Source: Oscillospiraceae bacterium
GTDB lineage: Bacteria; Bacillota; Clostridia; Oscillospirales; Ruminococcaceae
Direction of reading: 5' to 3'
Assembly (NCBI GenBank): GCA_017828975.1
Contig: JAGAJN010000019.1
Coordinates: forward strand, 1-52,524
DNA length: 52,524 bases
Positions 16,294 through 24,722 of the stretch are shown here, piece after piece. A model generated the notes under the pieces. The model did no database searches, had not been told where the DNA came from, and was given only the letters and a program-made list of their open reading frames with translations. Position 1 is the first letter of the stretch; each line of letters opens with the position of its first letter. The position numbers and the translations under genes were made by a program.

Positions 16294-16731
16294 TATTGAT
16301 GCGTAATAGTCCCGCTGTTTGACCGCAAGAGCGTCGCAGCGTTCGTTTTCGGGGTGTCCTGCATGACCCTTTACCCAGTTGAAGGTCACCTTATGGCGTT
16401 CGAGAAGAGGGAGCAGCTGTTCCCATAAGTCGACGTTAAGAGCGGGCTTTCCGTCGGACTTTTTCCAGCCTTTTTTCTGCCAGCTGTACACCCAGCCCTT
16501 GGTGATGCTGTCGCAGACATATTTGCTGTCGGTGGTGAGGACGACCTCGCAGGGACGTTTCAGTGCGGACAGTGCGGCAATTACGCCCATCAGCTCCATA
16601 CGGTTGTTGGTGGTTTCCCTGTCGCCGCCCGAAAGCTCTTTTTCCGCATTGCCGTAACGGAGTATTGCGCCGTATCCCCCGGGACCGGGATTTCCCGAGC
16701 ATGCGCCGTCGGTGAAGATCTCTACTATCAT
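16291..16731 (-). CDS. rnhA: Ribonuclease HI
   Basis: 146 residues, nearly the E. coli RNase HI length. The catalytic residues Asp8 ([14 protein letters not shown]), Glu46 (NNRMELMG), Asp68 (TDSKYV) and Asp133 (ERCDALA), plus His123, all align with the E. coli enzyme. A basic W-rich handle ([16 protein letters not shown]) is present. It degrades RNA in RNA-DNA hybrids. GGAAGGA precedes the ATG, with its own promoter divergent from the LysR gene. Confidence 0.96.
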   Translation of the reverse strand: MIVEIFTDGACSGNPGPGGYGAILRYGNAEKELSGGDRETTNNRMELMGVIAALSALKRPCEVVLTTDSKYVCDSITKGWVYSWQKKGWKKSDGKPALNVDLWEQLLPLLERHKVTFNWVKGHAGHPENERCDALAVKQRDYYASI

Positions 16732-16765
16732 TTTTGTTTCCTTCCGATAAATACTGTTTTAAAAT

Positions 16766-16794
16766 ATGATACCATATACGCCGAGAATTTTCAA
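16766..16794 (-). promoter_or_regulatory. Promoter of rnhA
   Basis: On the minus strand, TTGAAA (16789-16794), a 17-base spacer and TATCAT (16766-16771). Confidence 0.65.
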
Positions 16795-16825
16795 GGGGAA
16801 ATTTCACGAAAAAGGAGAAAACACA

Positions 16826-17689
16826 ATGGAGCTTACTCAGCTGAAATATTTCTATGCCGTTGCCGAAAGCCAGCATATCACCCGAACGGCGGAGCGGCTG
16901 CATATTGCACAGCCTGCGCTTACTCAGTCTATCCACCGTCTGGAAAAGGAGCTGGGTGTGCCGCTGTTTGCTTCAAAGGGACGCAACATCGTTCTGACGG
17001 AGTACGGTGAGTTCCTGAAAAATCGGCTTGCTCCCATTCTGCCCGCCCTTGACAGAATTCCCGAGGAGCTTCATTCGCTGGCAAATCCCGGATATGCCAC
17101 CATTCACATAAACGTCGGGGCGGCGTCAACGCTTATTACATCGGCGATAATCGCATACAAAAAGGAAAATCACAGCGTTAATTTTCAGCTGTTTCAGGGC
17201 AAGGACGAGCACAACTGCGACATAAGCATTTCCACAAGGCTTTCGGGACAGTCCTCGGAGCAGAGCGAAAACGCCTACATTTTCACCGAGCGGATATTTA
17301 TGGCAGTCCCCGCTTCAAGTCCCCATGCCGACCGTGAGGACGTTCCCCTGTCGGAATTTGCAAACGGCGAATTTGTTGCGCTGGCGGGTTCCAAGCAGTT
17401 TCGTCAGATTTGCGACAAGCTGTGCATAAATTCGGGATTTATCCCGAACGTCATCTTTGAAAGCGACAGTCCCGCCGCCGTCCGCAACTTCATTGCCGCA
17501 AATATGGGCGTTGCCTTCTGGCCCGAGCATTCCTGGGGTGCTCCGGACACGGACGGCATAAAGCTGCTGCCTATCAGCGAGCCTGTCTGCCGACGGGACA
17601 TTATGGCAAGCATTACCGCCCGTCCCCCCGCAGACCCTGAGGTTTTGAAATTTTTCAACTTTTTAGTCGGATATTTTGAAACGCTGTAA
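16826..17689 (+). CDS. LysR-family transcriptional regulator
   Basis: 287 residues. The N-terminal winged helix-turn-helix (residues 1-60: 'LKYFYAVAESQHITRTAERLHIAQPALTQSIHRLEKELGVPLF') is textbook LysR. Residues ~90-285 form the periplasmic-binding-like effector domain. A longer frame opens at 16766, but ATG-16826 has AAAGGAG 8 bases upstream. LysR targets are usually adjacent and divergent; here the neighbour is rnhA, an unlikely target, so the regulon is unclear. Confidence 0.93.
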   Translation: MELTQLKYFYAVAESQHITRTAERLHIAQPALTQSIHRLEKELGVPLFASKGRNIVLTEYGEFLKNRLAPILPALDRIPEELHSLANPGYATIHINVGAASTLITSAIIAYKKENHSVNFQLFQGKDEHNCDISISTRLSGQSSEQSENAYIFTERIFMAVPASSPHADREDVPLSEFANGEFVALAGSKQFRQICDKLCINSGFIPNVIFESDSPAAVRNFIAANMGVAFWPEHSWGAPDTDGIKLLPISEPVCRRDIMASITARPPADPEVLKFFNFLVGYFETL

Positions 17690-17748
17690 TTTTACAAAAT
17701 TTTCAAAGCATATAAAGCCGATTATTTCACAAAATATTCTTGCCATCA

Positions 17749-17769
17749 AAAAGGGCGGCCCTTTTGTCA
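17749..17769 (+). terminator. Short hairpin after the LysR gene
   Basis: AAAAGGG / CCCTTTT (17749-17755 with 17759-17765) with a 3-base loop, followed by GTC. A compact, weak terminator. Confidence 0.5.
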
Positions 17770-17799
17770 AATCGTTTATAAAAAGCGGAATGGGAAAAG

Positions 17800-17930
17800 T
17801 TCGCTGCTCGGTACCGGTAAATATCTTATGCCGGCACCTTACTGATGACGGCGTTAAGAGGTTTGCAGCCGAGGCAAAAGCTTCGGCAGCGGCAGCGGGA
17901 CGTGAAAACCGTCCCCGCTGCAAATATTTT
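17800..17930 (+). promoter_or_regulatory. Structured leader RNA with a terminator-like hairpin upstream of DUF378
   Basis: The 190 bases before the DUF378 gene are GC-rich and fold well. A hairpin GGTACCGG (17810-17817) faces CCGGCACC (17831-17838). GCCGAGG and GCTTCGGC form another short helix (17868-17892). A GCAGCGGGACG / CGTCCCCGCTGC hairpin (17892-17902 with 17910-17921) is followed by AAATATTTT. A strong hairpin just before an RBS is typical of attenuators or riboswitches. I do not recognise the class. Confidence 0.45.
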
Positions 17931-17960
17931 CAACAGCATTTTGCTGAAAAGAGGTTTAAT

Positions 17961-18176
17961 ATGCTGAATAAAATCGCACTGGTACTGCTCATAATCGGCG
18001 GACTGAACTGGGGTCTTGTCGGTATATTTGAGTTTGACCTTGTGGCATGGCTGTTCGGCGGAGCAACGTCCCTTCTCAGCAGGATAGTTTATGTGCTGGT
18101 GGCGCTTTCCGCTATCTGGTGCATAGGTCTGCTTTTCAAGGACGACAGCTCGGAGTATCACAGCTATCAGCACTGA
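17961..18176 (+). CDS. DUF378 small membrane protein
   Basis: 71 residues, two membrane helices, with the DUF378 pattern 'LNKIALVLLIIGGLNWGLVGIF' (split here by the short FEFDLV segment) and a second helix ending 'CIGLLF'. Function is unknown. The frame is open 95 codons further upstream, through the structured leader, but homologous proteins begin at this ATG and AAGAGG lies before it. Confidence 0.88.
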   Translation: MLNKIALVLLIIGGLNWGLVGIFEFDLVAWLFGGATSLLSRIVYVLVALSAIWCIGLLFKDDSSEYHSYQH

Positions 18177-18198
18177 TACACAGCCGCCCTTTGACCGA

Positions 18199-18240
18199 AA
18201 AAGCTCCTGCGGTACATCGCTGCCGCAGGAGCTTTTGGAT
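18199..18240. terminator. Bidirectional terminator between DUF378 and the Rpn-type gene
   Basis: AAAGCTCCTGCGG pairs with CCGCAGGAGCTTT (about 18200-18212 with 18223-18235), with T/A runs on both sides. Confidence 0.85.
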
Positions 18241-18242
18241 TT

Positions 18243-19082
18243 TTAGCTTGCTTTCATTTTGTCGGCAAGACTCTGCACTTCTTCAATGGGGAGTTTTGTG
18301 ACTTTGGCAATATCTTCAATAGTACCCATGCCCATTGATATGAGCTGCTTAGCGATCTTGATTGATTTTCCTTTTTCTCCTTCTATTATGCCTTCCATTC
18401 TGGCTTCATTGCACATCTCTTCATTGATCCTGCACATAAATCTCACTCCTTCATTGGTTTCTTTAAAATACTTCGTTCTTTCTGCCATCAGGGAAAAGTT
18501 CATTTCATTTGCTTTTGAACAGCGGAAATCGTGCATTAATCTTGCAATATCGGAGGTGTCGTCCTCCTTATTATATGCCGCATTTACATAGATAATATGC
18601 GTACCGTCGCAGAGCGGTCTGCCTGTTTTTGTGTCCCTCATCTCGAAATCGTAAACAGCCCTGTCCTCGCCCAGAATGTCATTTTCCGTGATGAAAATAA
18701 CATATGTAATGGGCAGCTTCTCGAAATCGTCGCCCGAGTCAAGGAACTCTATATCCATTGCGCTTGAATGGTATCTTGCTCTTTTGGCGGGTGCGCCCTT
18801 GTCGGAACGCTGTATCTCAAGGTTATAAAGCCTGCCCTCGCTGTCCGTTGCGAAAACATCAAGGCAGACAGAACGTGCGCCCAGAAGCCGTTTCATATCG
18901 TACTGAGTTTCCTGAGATGTAATTTTCAAATCGCTTATTCCCGTAATAATACGCAAAACCATTTCCGACAGCGGGATATTATCCCTGAAAAGCTCCCGCA
19001 TAAAATCATCATCCAAAGGTCTGTACTGTTCAAGACGTTTCAGATGCGCTTGGTATCTCTTTTCGTCAATATTCAAATCCAT
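18243..19082 (-). CDS. Rpn-family PD-(D/E)XK nuclease (recombination-promoting/transposase-like)
   Basis: 279 residues. Residues ~70-95 carry the nuclease core: Asp75 in 'SVCLDVFATD', then Glu89-x-Gln91 in 'LYNLEIQR', the D…ExQ variant seen in this family. Residues ~230-279 contain a helical tail with 'ARMEGIIEGEKGKSIKIAKQLISMG', common in Rpn/YhgA-like proteins. Such proteins promote RecA-independent recombination or act in phage conflict. The frame extends to 19133, but ATG-19082 has a perfect AGAGGTGAT site. Confidence 0.88.
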   Translation of the reverse strand: MDLNIDEKRYQAHLKRLEQYRPLDDDFMRELFRDNIPLSEMVLRIITGISDLKITSQETQYDMKRLLGARSVCLDVFATDSEGRLYNLEIQRSDKGAPAKRARYHSSAMDIEFLDSGDDFEKLPITYVIFITENDILGEDRAVYDFEMRDTKTGRPLCDGTHIIYVNAAYNKEDDTSDIARLMHDFRCSKANEMNFSLMAERTKYFKETNEGVRFMCRINEEMCNEARMEGIIEGEKGKSIKIAKQLISMGMGTIEDIAKVTKLPIEEVQSLADKMKAS

Positions 19083-19217
19083 GGGTATCACCTCTTGCAG
19101 CTTTATTATAGCATATTTTTTCGGGAAAATCAATAGCTGAAGCTTTCCCCGAGAATTTCATATTATCCATTATCTCCGAATATAATGTACGGACAAACAC
19201 TATTCGGAGGGATAAAT

Positions 19218-21782
19218 ATGACCGATACAAAAAACGGGCTGACGTCCGCAGAGGCTGAAAAGCGGCTTCGTCAGGACGGCGAAAACCGTCTTGCGGAGAA
19301 AAAGAAAGCCGCCCCGCTGAAAATTTTTGTGGGACAGTTCAAGGATATAATGGTGCTTATCCTGCTGGCGGCAACGGCAGTATCCGTCTTTCTCGGGGAA
19401 TATTATGATGCGCTGACCATAATCATAATAGTCCTGCTGAACGCCGTCCTGGGCTTCATTCAGGAATACCGCACCGAACGCACCCTTGAAGCCTTAAAGG
19501 ACATGACCGCCCCTACCGCAAAGGTCTGCCGTGACGGAAAGCGCATGGTGATACCCGCATCTCAGCTTGTTCGGGGAGATCTGGTTTTCCTTGAAGCGGG
19601 GGATCGTGTCCCTGCGGATATTGCGCTCACTTCGGCACGGGGCGTTCTTGCAGAGGAATCTGCACTTACGGGGGAATCCGCTCCTGTTGGAAAAACGTCG
19701 GGAAACGCCGCCCATTCGGACAATTCCCTTAACCTGAAAAATGTCGCATACGGCGGCACGGTCATCACAAAGGGAACTGCCGAGGGTATTGTCATCGCCG
19801 TGGGAACGTCCTCGCAGATGGGAAAAATTTCGGGAATGTTATCCGAGATCGAGGAAGAGGAAACGCCCCTGCAAAAGCGTCTTGGCGAGCTGGGAAAGGT
19901 CATTGCCGTTATCTGCCTTGTCATATGCGTGGTGGTTGCGGGGGCGGGGATCCTTCGGGGAGAGCCTGTTTTTGATATGCTTATGACTGGGATAACCGTC
20001 GCAATTGCCGCAATTCCCGAGGGTCTGCCCGCAACGGTAACTATCGCTCTTGCCTTGGCAGTCAGCCGAATGATGAAGCAGAAAGCCCTTGTCCATCGGC
20101 TTCATTCGGTGGAAACGCTTGGCTGTGCGTCCGTCATCTGCACGGACAAAACGGGGACTGTCACCGAAAACCGAATGACCGTCAAAAAAATCGCCGTCAC
20201 CTCGGGGACATTTGAGGTAACAGGCAGCGGCAGCAGCATTGACGGAAAAATTTCGGGCAGCGGCAGTGACCTTGATGCCCTTCTGAAATGCGCCGTTTTA
20301 TGCAACAACGCCTCCCTGACCGTTTCAAAAAAGCAGCGTATATCCGTTGGCGACCCTACCGAAGCGGCACTTCTTATCGCTGCGGAAAAGGGCGGCTTTT
20401 CGGCGGATAAGCTTAGAGCAAACTACAAGCGGACGAACGAGATACCATTTGACAGCGAAACACGTCTGATGACCGTTACCTGCCGTTCCGAGGACGGTTC
20501 TGCGGATTACATAAAGGGTTCTCCCGAAGCCGTTATGAAGCTTTGCGGACAGTATATGGACGGGCGGGGGACTGTCCGTGCGCTTACTTCTGCGGTGCGG
20601 TCAAGGTTTATGTCGGAGGTAGACAAAATGTCCGAAGAGGCGTTGAGAACGCTGGGATTTGCCCTTCGTCATTCGGGGGAAAGCCACGTTTTTCTGGGAA
20701 TTACGGGAATGATCGACCCGCCCCGTCCGGAAGCGAAAAAGGCGGTCGAGCTGTGCAGAAGGGCGCATATCCGCACGGTAATGATAACGGGCGACCATGC
20801 AAAAACAGCCGCCGCCGTTGCCCGTCAGACGGGAATTTTGCGTCCGGGAGATGAAGTCCTCACGGGCGAACAGCTGGACAAAATGTCCGATGAACGCCTT
20901 GAAGCCGCAGTCGAAAAAACGGCGGTGTATGCCCGTGTAAGCCCTGCGCATAAGCTGCGGATAGTCCGTGCGTTCAAGAAAAACGGTAAGATAGTCACCA
21001 TGACGGGCGACGGCGTAAACGACGCTCCCGCTATCAAGGAAGCAAGCATAGGCGTTGCAATGGGCGTAACGGGCACGGACGTTACCAAGCAGGCGGCGGA
21101 CGTTATCCTCTTAGACGACAACTTTGCCACCCTCGTAAACGCTGTATCTCAGGGGCGGGCGATCTACGCAAATATCAGGAAATTCGTCCGCTATCTGCTT
21201 TCCTGCAATATCGGCGAGGTGCTTACCATGTTCCTCGGCATAGTTTTCGGCACGCCAATGGTTTTACTGCCCACGCAGATACTTCTGGTAAACCTTGTAA
21301 CGGACGGTCTGCCCGCAATTGCGCTGGGAGTCGAACCGCCCGATATGTCCCAGATGGAAAAGCCGCCCCGAAAGCCCGACGAAAGCTTTTTCTCCGACGG
21401 GCTGATGCGGAAAATAATCCTCCGCGGGATACTCATAGGCGCATTATCTCTGGCAAGCTTTATGGTTTCGCTGAACATTTCGGGGGACATTTCCGCCGCA
21501 CGGACGGCTGCGCTGTTCACCCTTGTTATCTCCCAGCTGCTCCACGTTTTCGAGTGCAAATCGGAGGACGGCAACATTTTCACCGTGCCGTATCTTAACA
21601 ATTTCAAGCTGATACTTGCGGTGCTGGCATCGCTTCTGGTAATTGCCGCAGCTATTTATCTGCCTGTTTTTCAGACGGTCTTTTCGACTGTCCCGCTGAA
21701 TCGGGAGCTTTTGCTGACGGCGTTCGGATTTGCCGCCGCTGCACCGATTATTCAGAGCATTTTTTCGCTGTTTGAGAAATAA
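19218..21782 (+). CDS. Ca2+-type P-type ATPase
   Basis: 854 residues. An N-terminal cation-ATPase domain, the actuator TGES loop (about 155), the channel motif AIPEGLPATV (~265), phosphorylated Asp310 in CTDKTGT, the nucleotide-binding KGSPE, and the hinge TGDGVNDAP (~595) are all present. Ten membrane helices are implied. The P-E-G-L motif in helix 4 places it with SERCA/PMR1-like Ca2+ (or Mn2+) exporters. The start is ATG-19218 after GGAGG; the longer frame from 19185 begins inside a TATAAT box. A terminator follows. Confidence 0.93.
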   Translation: MTDTKNGLTSAEAEKRLRQDGENRLAEKKKAAPLKIFVGQFKDIMVLILLAATAVSVFLGEYYDALTIIIIVLLNAVLGFIQEYRTERTLEALKDMTAPTAKVCRDGKRMVIPASQLVRGDLVFLEAGDRVPADIALTSARGVLAEESALTGESAPVGKTSGNAAHSDNSLNLKNVAYGGTVITKGTAEGIVIAVGTSSQMGKISGMLSEIEEEETPLQKRLGELGKVIAVICLVICVVVAGAGILRGEPVFDMLMTGITVAIAAIPEGLPATVTIALALAVSRMMKQKALVHRLHSVETLGCASVICTDKTGTVTENRMTVKKIAVTSGTFEVTGSGSSIDGKISGSGSDLDALLKCAVLCNNASLTVSKKQRISVGDPTEAALLIAAEKGGFSADKLRANYKRTNEIPFDSETRLMTVTCRSEDGSADYIKGSPEAVMKLCGQYMDGRGTVRALTSAVRSRFMSEVDKMSEEALRTLGFALRHSGESHVFLGITGMIDPPRPEAKKAVELCRRAHIRTVMITGDHAKTAAAVARQTGILRPGDEVLTGEQLDKMSDERLEAAVEKTAVYARVSPAHKLRIVRAFKKNGKIVTMTGDGVNDAPAIKEASIGVAMGVTGTDVTKQAADVILLDDNFATLVNAVSQGRAIYANIRKFVRYLLSCNIGEVLTMFLGIVFGTPMVLLPTQILLVNLVTDGLPAIALGVEPPDMSQMEKPPRKPDESFFSDGLMRKIILRGILIGALSLASFMVSLNISGDISAARTAALFTLVISQLLHVFECKSEDGNIFTVPYLNNFKLILAVLASLLVIAAAIYLPVFQTVFSTVPLNRELLLTAFGFAAAAPIIQSIFSLFEK

Positions 21783-21785
21783 CAA

Positions 21786-21827
21786 AAAGGGTGTCCCCGC
21801 CGATTTTGGCAGAAGGACACCCTTTAA
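21786..21827. terminator. Terminator between the P-ATPase and RyR-protein genes
   Basis: AAAGGGTGTCC (21786-21796) pairs with GGACACCCTTT (21815-21825), serving the two convergent genes. Confidence 0.8.
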
Positions 21828-21836
21828 TGCTTCTTT

Positions 21837-23219
21837 TTACATTTCATCTGTCAGCTTAACCTTTACCGCTTCTATATCCTTTATTATGTTTTCCTCAGAA
21901 AGCTTATCAAAAGGCAGAAGCAGATCGTGGATACGCTCACTGTCATTGCGAACTGCACCGTATCTCCGGTTGTTAAGGTAATAATATCTGCACCAGCGGA
22001 TATGTTCAAGCTCGGCTATCTCCTCAATGCTCATATGCTTTTCGTTATACAGCCGTTCAATAACATATGTATAATCGGCAGAGCTTATGTTTGAGTATCT
22101 GATGAAAGAATTCTGCTTGTCCCAATGCTCTCCGCCGTATTTGCGCACGTAATATTCATGCTGCTTTACAGCACGGTCAAGGGTTTTCTGATTGATGATA
22201 ACGTCAATATCTGCGACCTCCTCCGACCTGCCGAAGCAGCGGATATTACTGCCGCCGTAAATGGTTTCGATAACTCTTTGGTCGGGGGAATAGATGTCTA
22301 TCTGCGCTGAGGACGGTTCCATGCAGAAAAGCAGCTTGCTGAGTATCTCAATATTGTCGGAGCCGTCGCTGCAGATGATTATCCTGTCGCACTCGGAAAT
22401 AAGTTTTGCATCGGCAAACGGGTCTGCGCCGTGGAAAACTATCTCGTCAAGGTCTATCCTGTCAAGCTCCCTGTAAAGCTCCCGGAACTCTCCGCTTTCG
22501 CCCCAGATATGGTATTCAAAATGCTGGTCACGGCTGATGATGTTCATCTGCAAGCCGAAGGTCAGCATATTTTGTCCCAAACAGCCGAAGCCTATCAGGG
22601 CAATTTTTTCCGAGCTTACGGGATAATATTCTCTCCAGTAAAGTCTGGCACAACATTCGTAAATACTGAAGGTGACAACATTTTTGCAGTCGATATTCTG
22701 CCGCCTGATATTTTCAAGGCGGATATACACATTGTTGTCCTTCATTTTGTCGTAATTCTCGGCGTAGAATTCGAGATTTTTGTTATCGTCGGAGAACATC
22801 AGTACATAATTGCGTCCGTTTTCGATAAATTCATCTACCCCCGAAACGCAGCGGCTGTTTCCTATGCTTTGGCATAAATGTGCGGCATGGGCGGATCTCC
22901 CGTAAACCACATAATTCTTTTCGGAACCCGCCCTGAAATAGTCAAGCAGCTGCTTTGACTTGTCCAGAACGCTGATTATCAGGCTGAGTGCAAAGAACAT
23001 CGCCGCAAATTTCGCTATATGCAGTATAAGCGGCGTATCTATCCCTTCCACCGCATCTCCCGTATATAGCTTTAGAGCGGCATATGCGGCGTCCAGCAGT
23101 GGGTATCTTACGCCCGATTCATTATAGTGGGGATAATAAAATATTACACCTATCACAAAGGGCGATGCGATCAGGGCGATCTTTAAAACGCCCTTTATCC
23201 GGGTATTTTCTTTGTTCAT
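21837..23219 (-). CDS. 2TM / TrkA-N-like / RyR-domain membrane protein
   Basis: 460 residues. Two membrane helices (~8-29 and ~62-86) flank a short re-entrant-looking segment (LLDAAYAALKLYTG), as in a two-helix channel pore. A Rossmann-like region follows (VVYGRSAHAA ~103, then the dinucleotide motif IGFGCLGQ ~205), TrkA-N/RCK style. The C-terminal ~110 residues match the bacterial RyR domain ('ELEHIRWCRYYYLNNRRYG…RNDSERIHDLLLPFDKL'). It is probably a ligand-gated ion-conducting or sensing membrane protein. The frame extends to a TTG at 23258; ATG-23219 with AAAGGA is preferred. It lies 35 bases downstream of an HD-GYP gene, in one operon. Confidence 0.8.
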   Translation of the reverse strand: MNKENTRIKGVLKIALIASPFVIGVIFYYPHYNESGVRYPLLDAAYAALKLYTGDAVEGIDTPLILHIAKFAAMFFALSLIISVLDKSKQLLDYFRAGSEKNYVVYGRSAHAAHLCQSIGNSRCVSGVDEFIENGRNYVLMFSDDNKNLEFYAENYDKMKDNNVYIRLENIRRQNIDCKNVVTFSIYECCARLYWREYYPVSSEKIALIGFGCLGQNMLTFGLQMNIISRDQHFEYHIWGESGEFRELYRELDRIDLDEIVFHGADPFADAKLISECDRIIICSDGSDNIEILSKLLFCMEPSSAQIDIYSPDQRVIETIYGGSNIRCFGRSEEVADIDVIINQKTLDRAVKQHEYYVRKYGGEHWDKQNSFIRYSNISSADYTYVIERLYNEKHMSIEEIAELEHIRWCRYYYLNNRRYGAVRNDSERIHDLLLPFDKLSEENIIKDIEAVKVKLTDEM

Positions 23220-23254
23220 AGCATGACTGTTCCTTTCCGAACTGCGTGCGTCGT

Positions 23255-24574
23255 TCAAATCATATTTTCGCTGCGATAGATCTCTTCCACCTTGTCCCTG
23301 TTTGCCATAAAAATATCCACAATATCGGGGTCAAAATCCTTTCCCCGTCCCTTTTGGATAATGTCGTAGCATTGCTCCAGCGGCATTGCGTCACGGTAGC
23401 AGCGTTTTGCGGACACGGCACCGAACACGTCCGCAACTGCCATTATACGGGCACAAAGCGGAATATCTATCCCGCTGAGTCCGTCGGGATAGCCCTTGCC
23501 GTTCCATTTCTCGTGATGATACCTTGCCACCTGAAACGCCATGCTTTCATAGTCGTCGTTATAGAGATGCCCGAAGGTGTCCTTGATTATCTTGCCGCCG
23601 ATAACGGGGTGCTGCTTCATCTTTTCATATTCCTCGTCGGTAAGCTTTGCGGGTTTTTGAAGGATAGCGTCGGGAATTCCTATCTTGCCTATGTCGTGCA
23701 TAGGTGCGGACTGGTCCATATTGTTGAGGAAGTCCTTCGTTATAATATTTTTGTACCGCTCGTCATTTCTCAGCTTTTCGGCAATAAGGCAGGCGTATGC
23801 GGAGGAACGTCTGATATGTCCGCCTGTGTTGTCGTCCTTGTTTTCGACAAGTGTTGCAAAGCCCATTACCATTTCGTGGTGATAATGCTCCAGCTCAAGG
23901 ATAGACGGGTTTTCCATGTTCAGATAAATGCTGAGCGTCGCCATAACTATTGCAACGCAGGTCACCAAGGATTCGGGGAACATCAGCTGAACAGACATTA
24001 CCGCAACAATGAGGACAAGTGATGTGTAGATATTTATCTTCTTCCTTTTCGGAATATACCTGTGCTTTGTTATGATGATACCGGCAGTCAGCAGACAGTA
24101 CACCGCAGCCGATGCAAAGCAGATGTAGACCGCAGTTCCCATAGAATAGTTAGTGTATCTGCCCTCGATAAATTCCACATGGGGCATGAAAAATACGGTA
24201 AATGCCGCCGAAAATACGCCCGGCAGGACATATGCAGCCCTTACCCATTTGTTTTTCTTTAGTCCCACCGTTACCGAAAGCCAGTAGAGAAACAGCAGGA
24301 TAACATATAATTCGTAGGACAGAAACATTCCCAGATGCAGCAAAAGATTTACCGTCCTCGGTATAATATCAAGATAATTTACCGTACAGGCGGTAATGCC
24401 GTCAAACAGCACGGCTATTTCCGAAACAATATACAATGCGCTGTAAAACGGGTTGCAGTTTGACTTATTCATAAGCTTGTTCAGTCGTTCGCCTTCGATT
24501 ATGTATAATATCCCCACATAAATCAGCACAAGCAATGCCATTATCTGTGTCTTTGCATATTGCAGAATTTCCAT
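23255..24574 (-). CDS. Membrane HD-GYP-domain phosphodiesterase
   Basis: 439 residues. Seven or eight N-terminal membrane helices (~5-205, a 7TM-receptor-like arrangement) precede a linker and an HD-GYP domain. The metal-binding pair is His293-Asp294 in 'APMHDIGKIGIPD', and HHEKWNGKGYPDG (His353-His354) carries the GYP signature. Expected activity is c-di-GMP (or related cyclic dinucleotide) hydrolysis at the membrane. ATG-24574 has AAAGGTGAT; the frame itself opens at 24592. It is co-transcribed with the RyR-domain gene. Confidence 0.9.
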   Translation of the reverse strand: MEILQYAKTQIMALLVLIYVGILYIIEGERLNKLMNKSNCNPFYSALYIVSEIAVLFDGITACTVNYLDIIPRTVNLLLHLGMFLSYELYVILLFLYWLSVTVGLKKNKWVRAAYVLPGVFSAAFTVFFMPHVEFIEGRYTNYSMGTAVYICFASAAVYCLLTAGIIITKHRYIPKRKKINIYTSLVLIVAVMSVQLMFPESLVTCVAIVMATLSIYLNMENPSILELEHYHHEMVMGFATLVENKDDNTGGHIRRSSAYACLIAEKLRNDERYKNIITKDFLNNMDQSAPMHDIGKIGIPDAILQKPAKLTDEEYEKMKQHPVIGGKIIKDTFGHLYNDDYESMAFQVARYHHEKWNGKGYPDGLSGIDIPLCARIMAVADVFGAVSAKRCYRDAMPLEQCYDIIQKGRGKDFDPDIVDIFMANRDKVEEIYRSENMI

Positions 24575-24622
24575 AATATCACCTTTCCGCATAACGTAAA
24601 AAGAAAAATCTTCCTATCTGCT

Positions 24623-24651
24623 ATTATAACACAAAAAATGACGGATTTCAA
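24623..24651 (-). promoter_or_regulatory. Promoter of the HD-GYP/RyR operon
   Basis: On the minus strand, TTGAAA (24646-24651), a 17-base spacer and TATAAT (24623-24628). Confidence 0.75.
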
Positions 24652-24658
24652 CAAAAAA

Positions 24659-24687
24659 ATTCGCCCGCCTTTTTATCGGCGGACGAA
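24659..24687. terminator. Hairpin between GH74 and the HD-GYP operon
   Basis: TTCGCCCGCC faces GGCGGACGAA around a TTTTTATC loop. It lies just past the GH74 stop on the minus strand and may terminate that gene. It has no strong U-run. Confidence 0.45.
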
Positions 24688-24722
24688 ATTCATCACTTAA
24701 CTTTCAACACTCAACACTGATG

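Noticed and set aside
17676-17960. Long 5' extension of the DUF378 frame
   Set aside because: It would translate the structured leader and its terminator-like stem. DUF378 homologues begin at the ATG at 17961.
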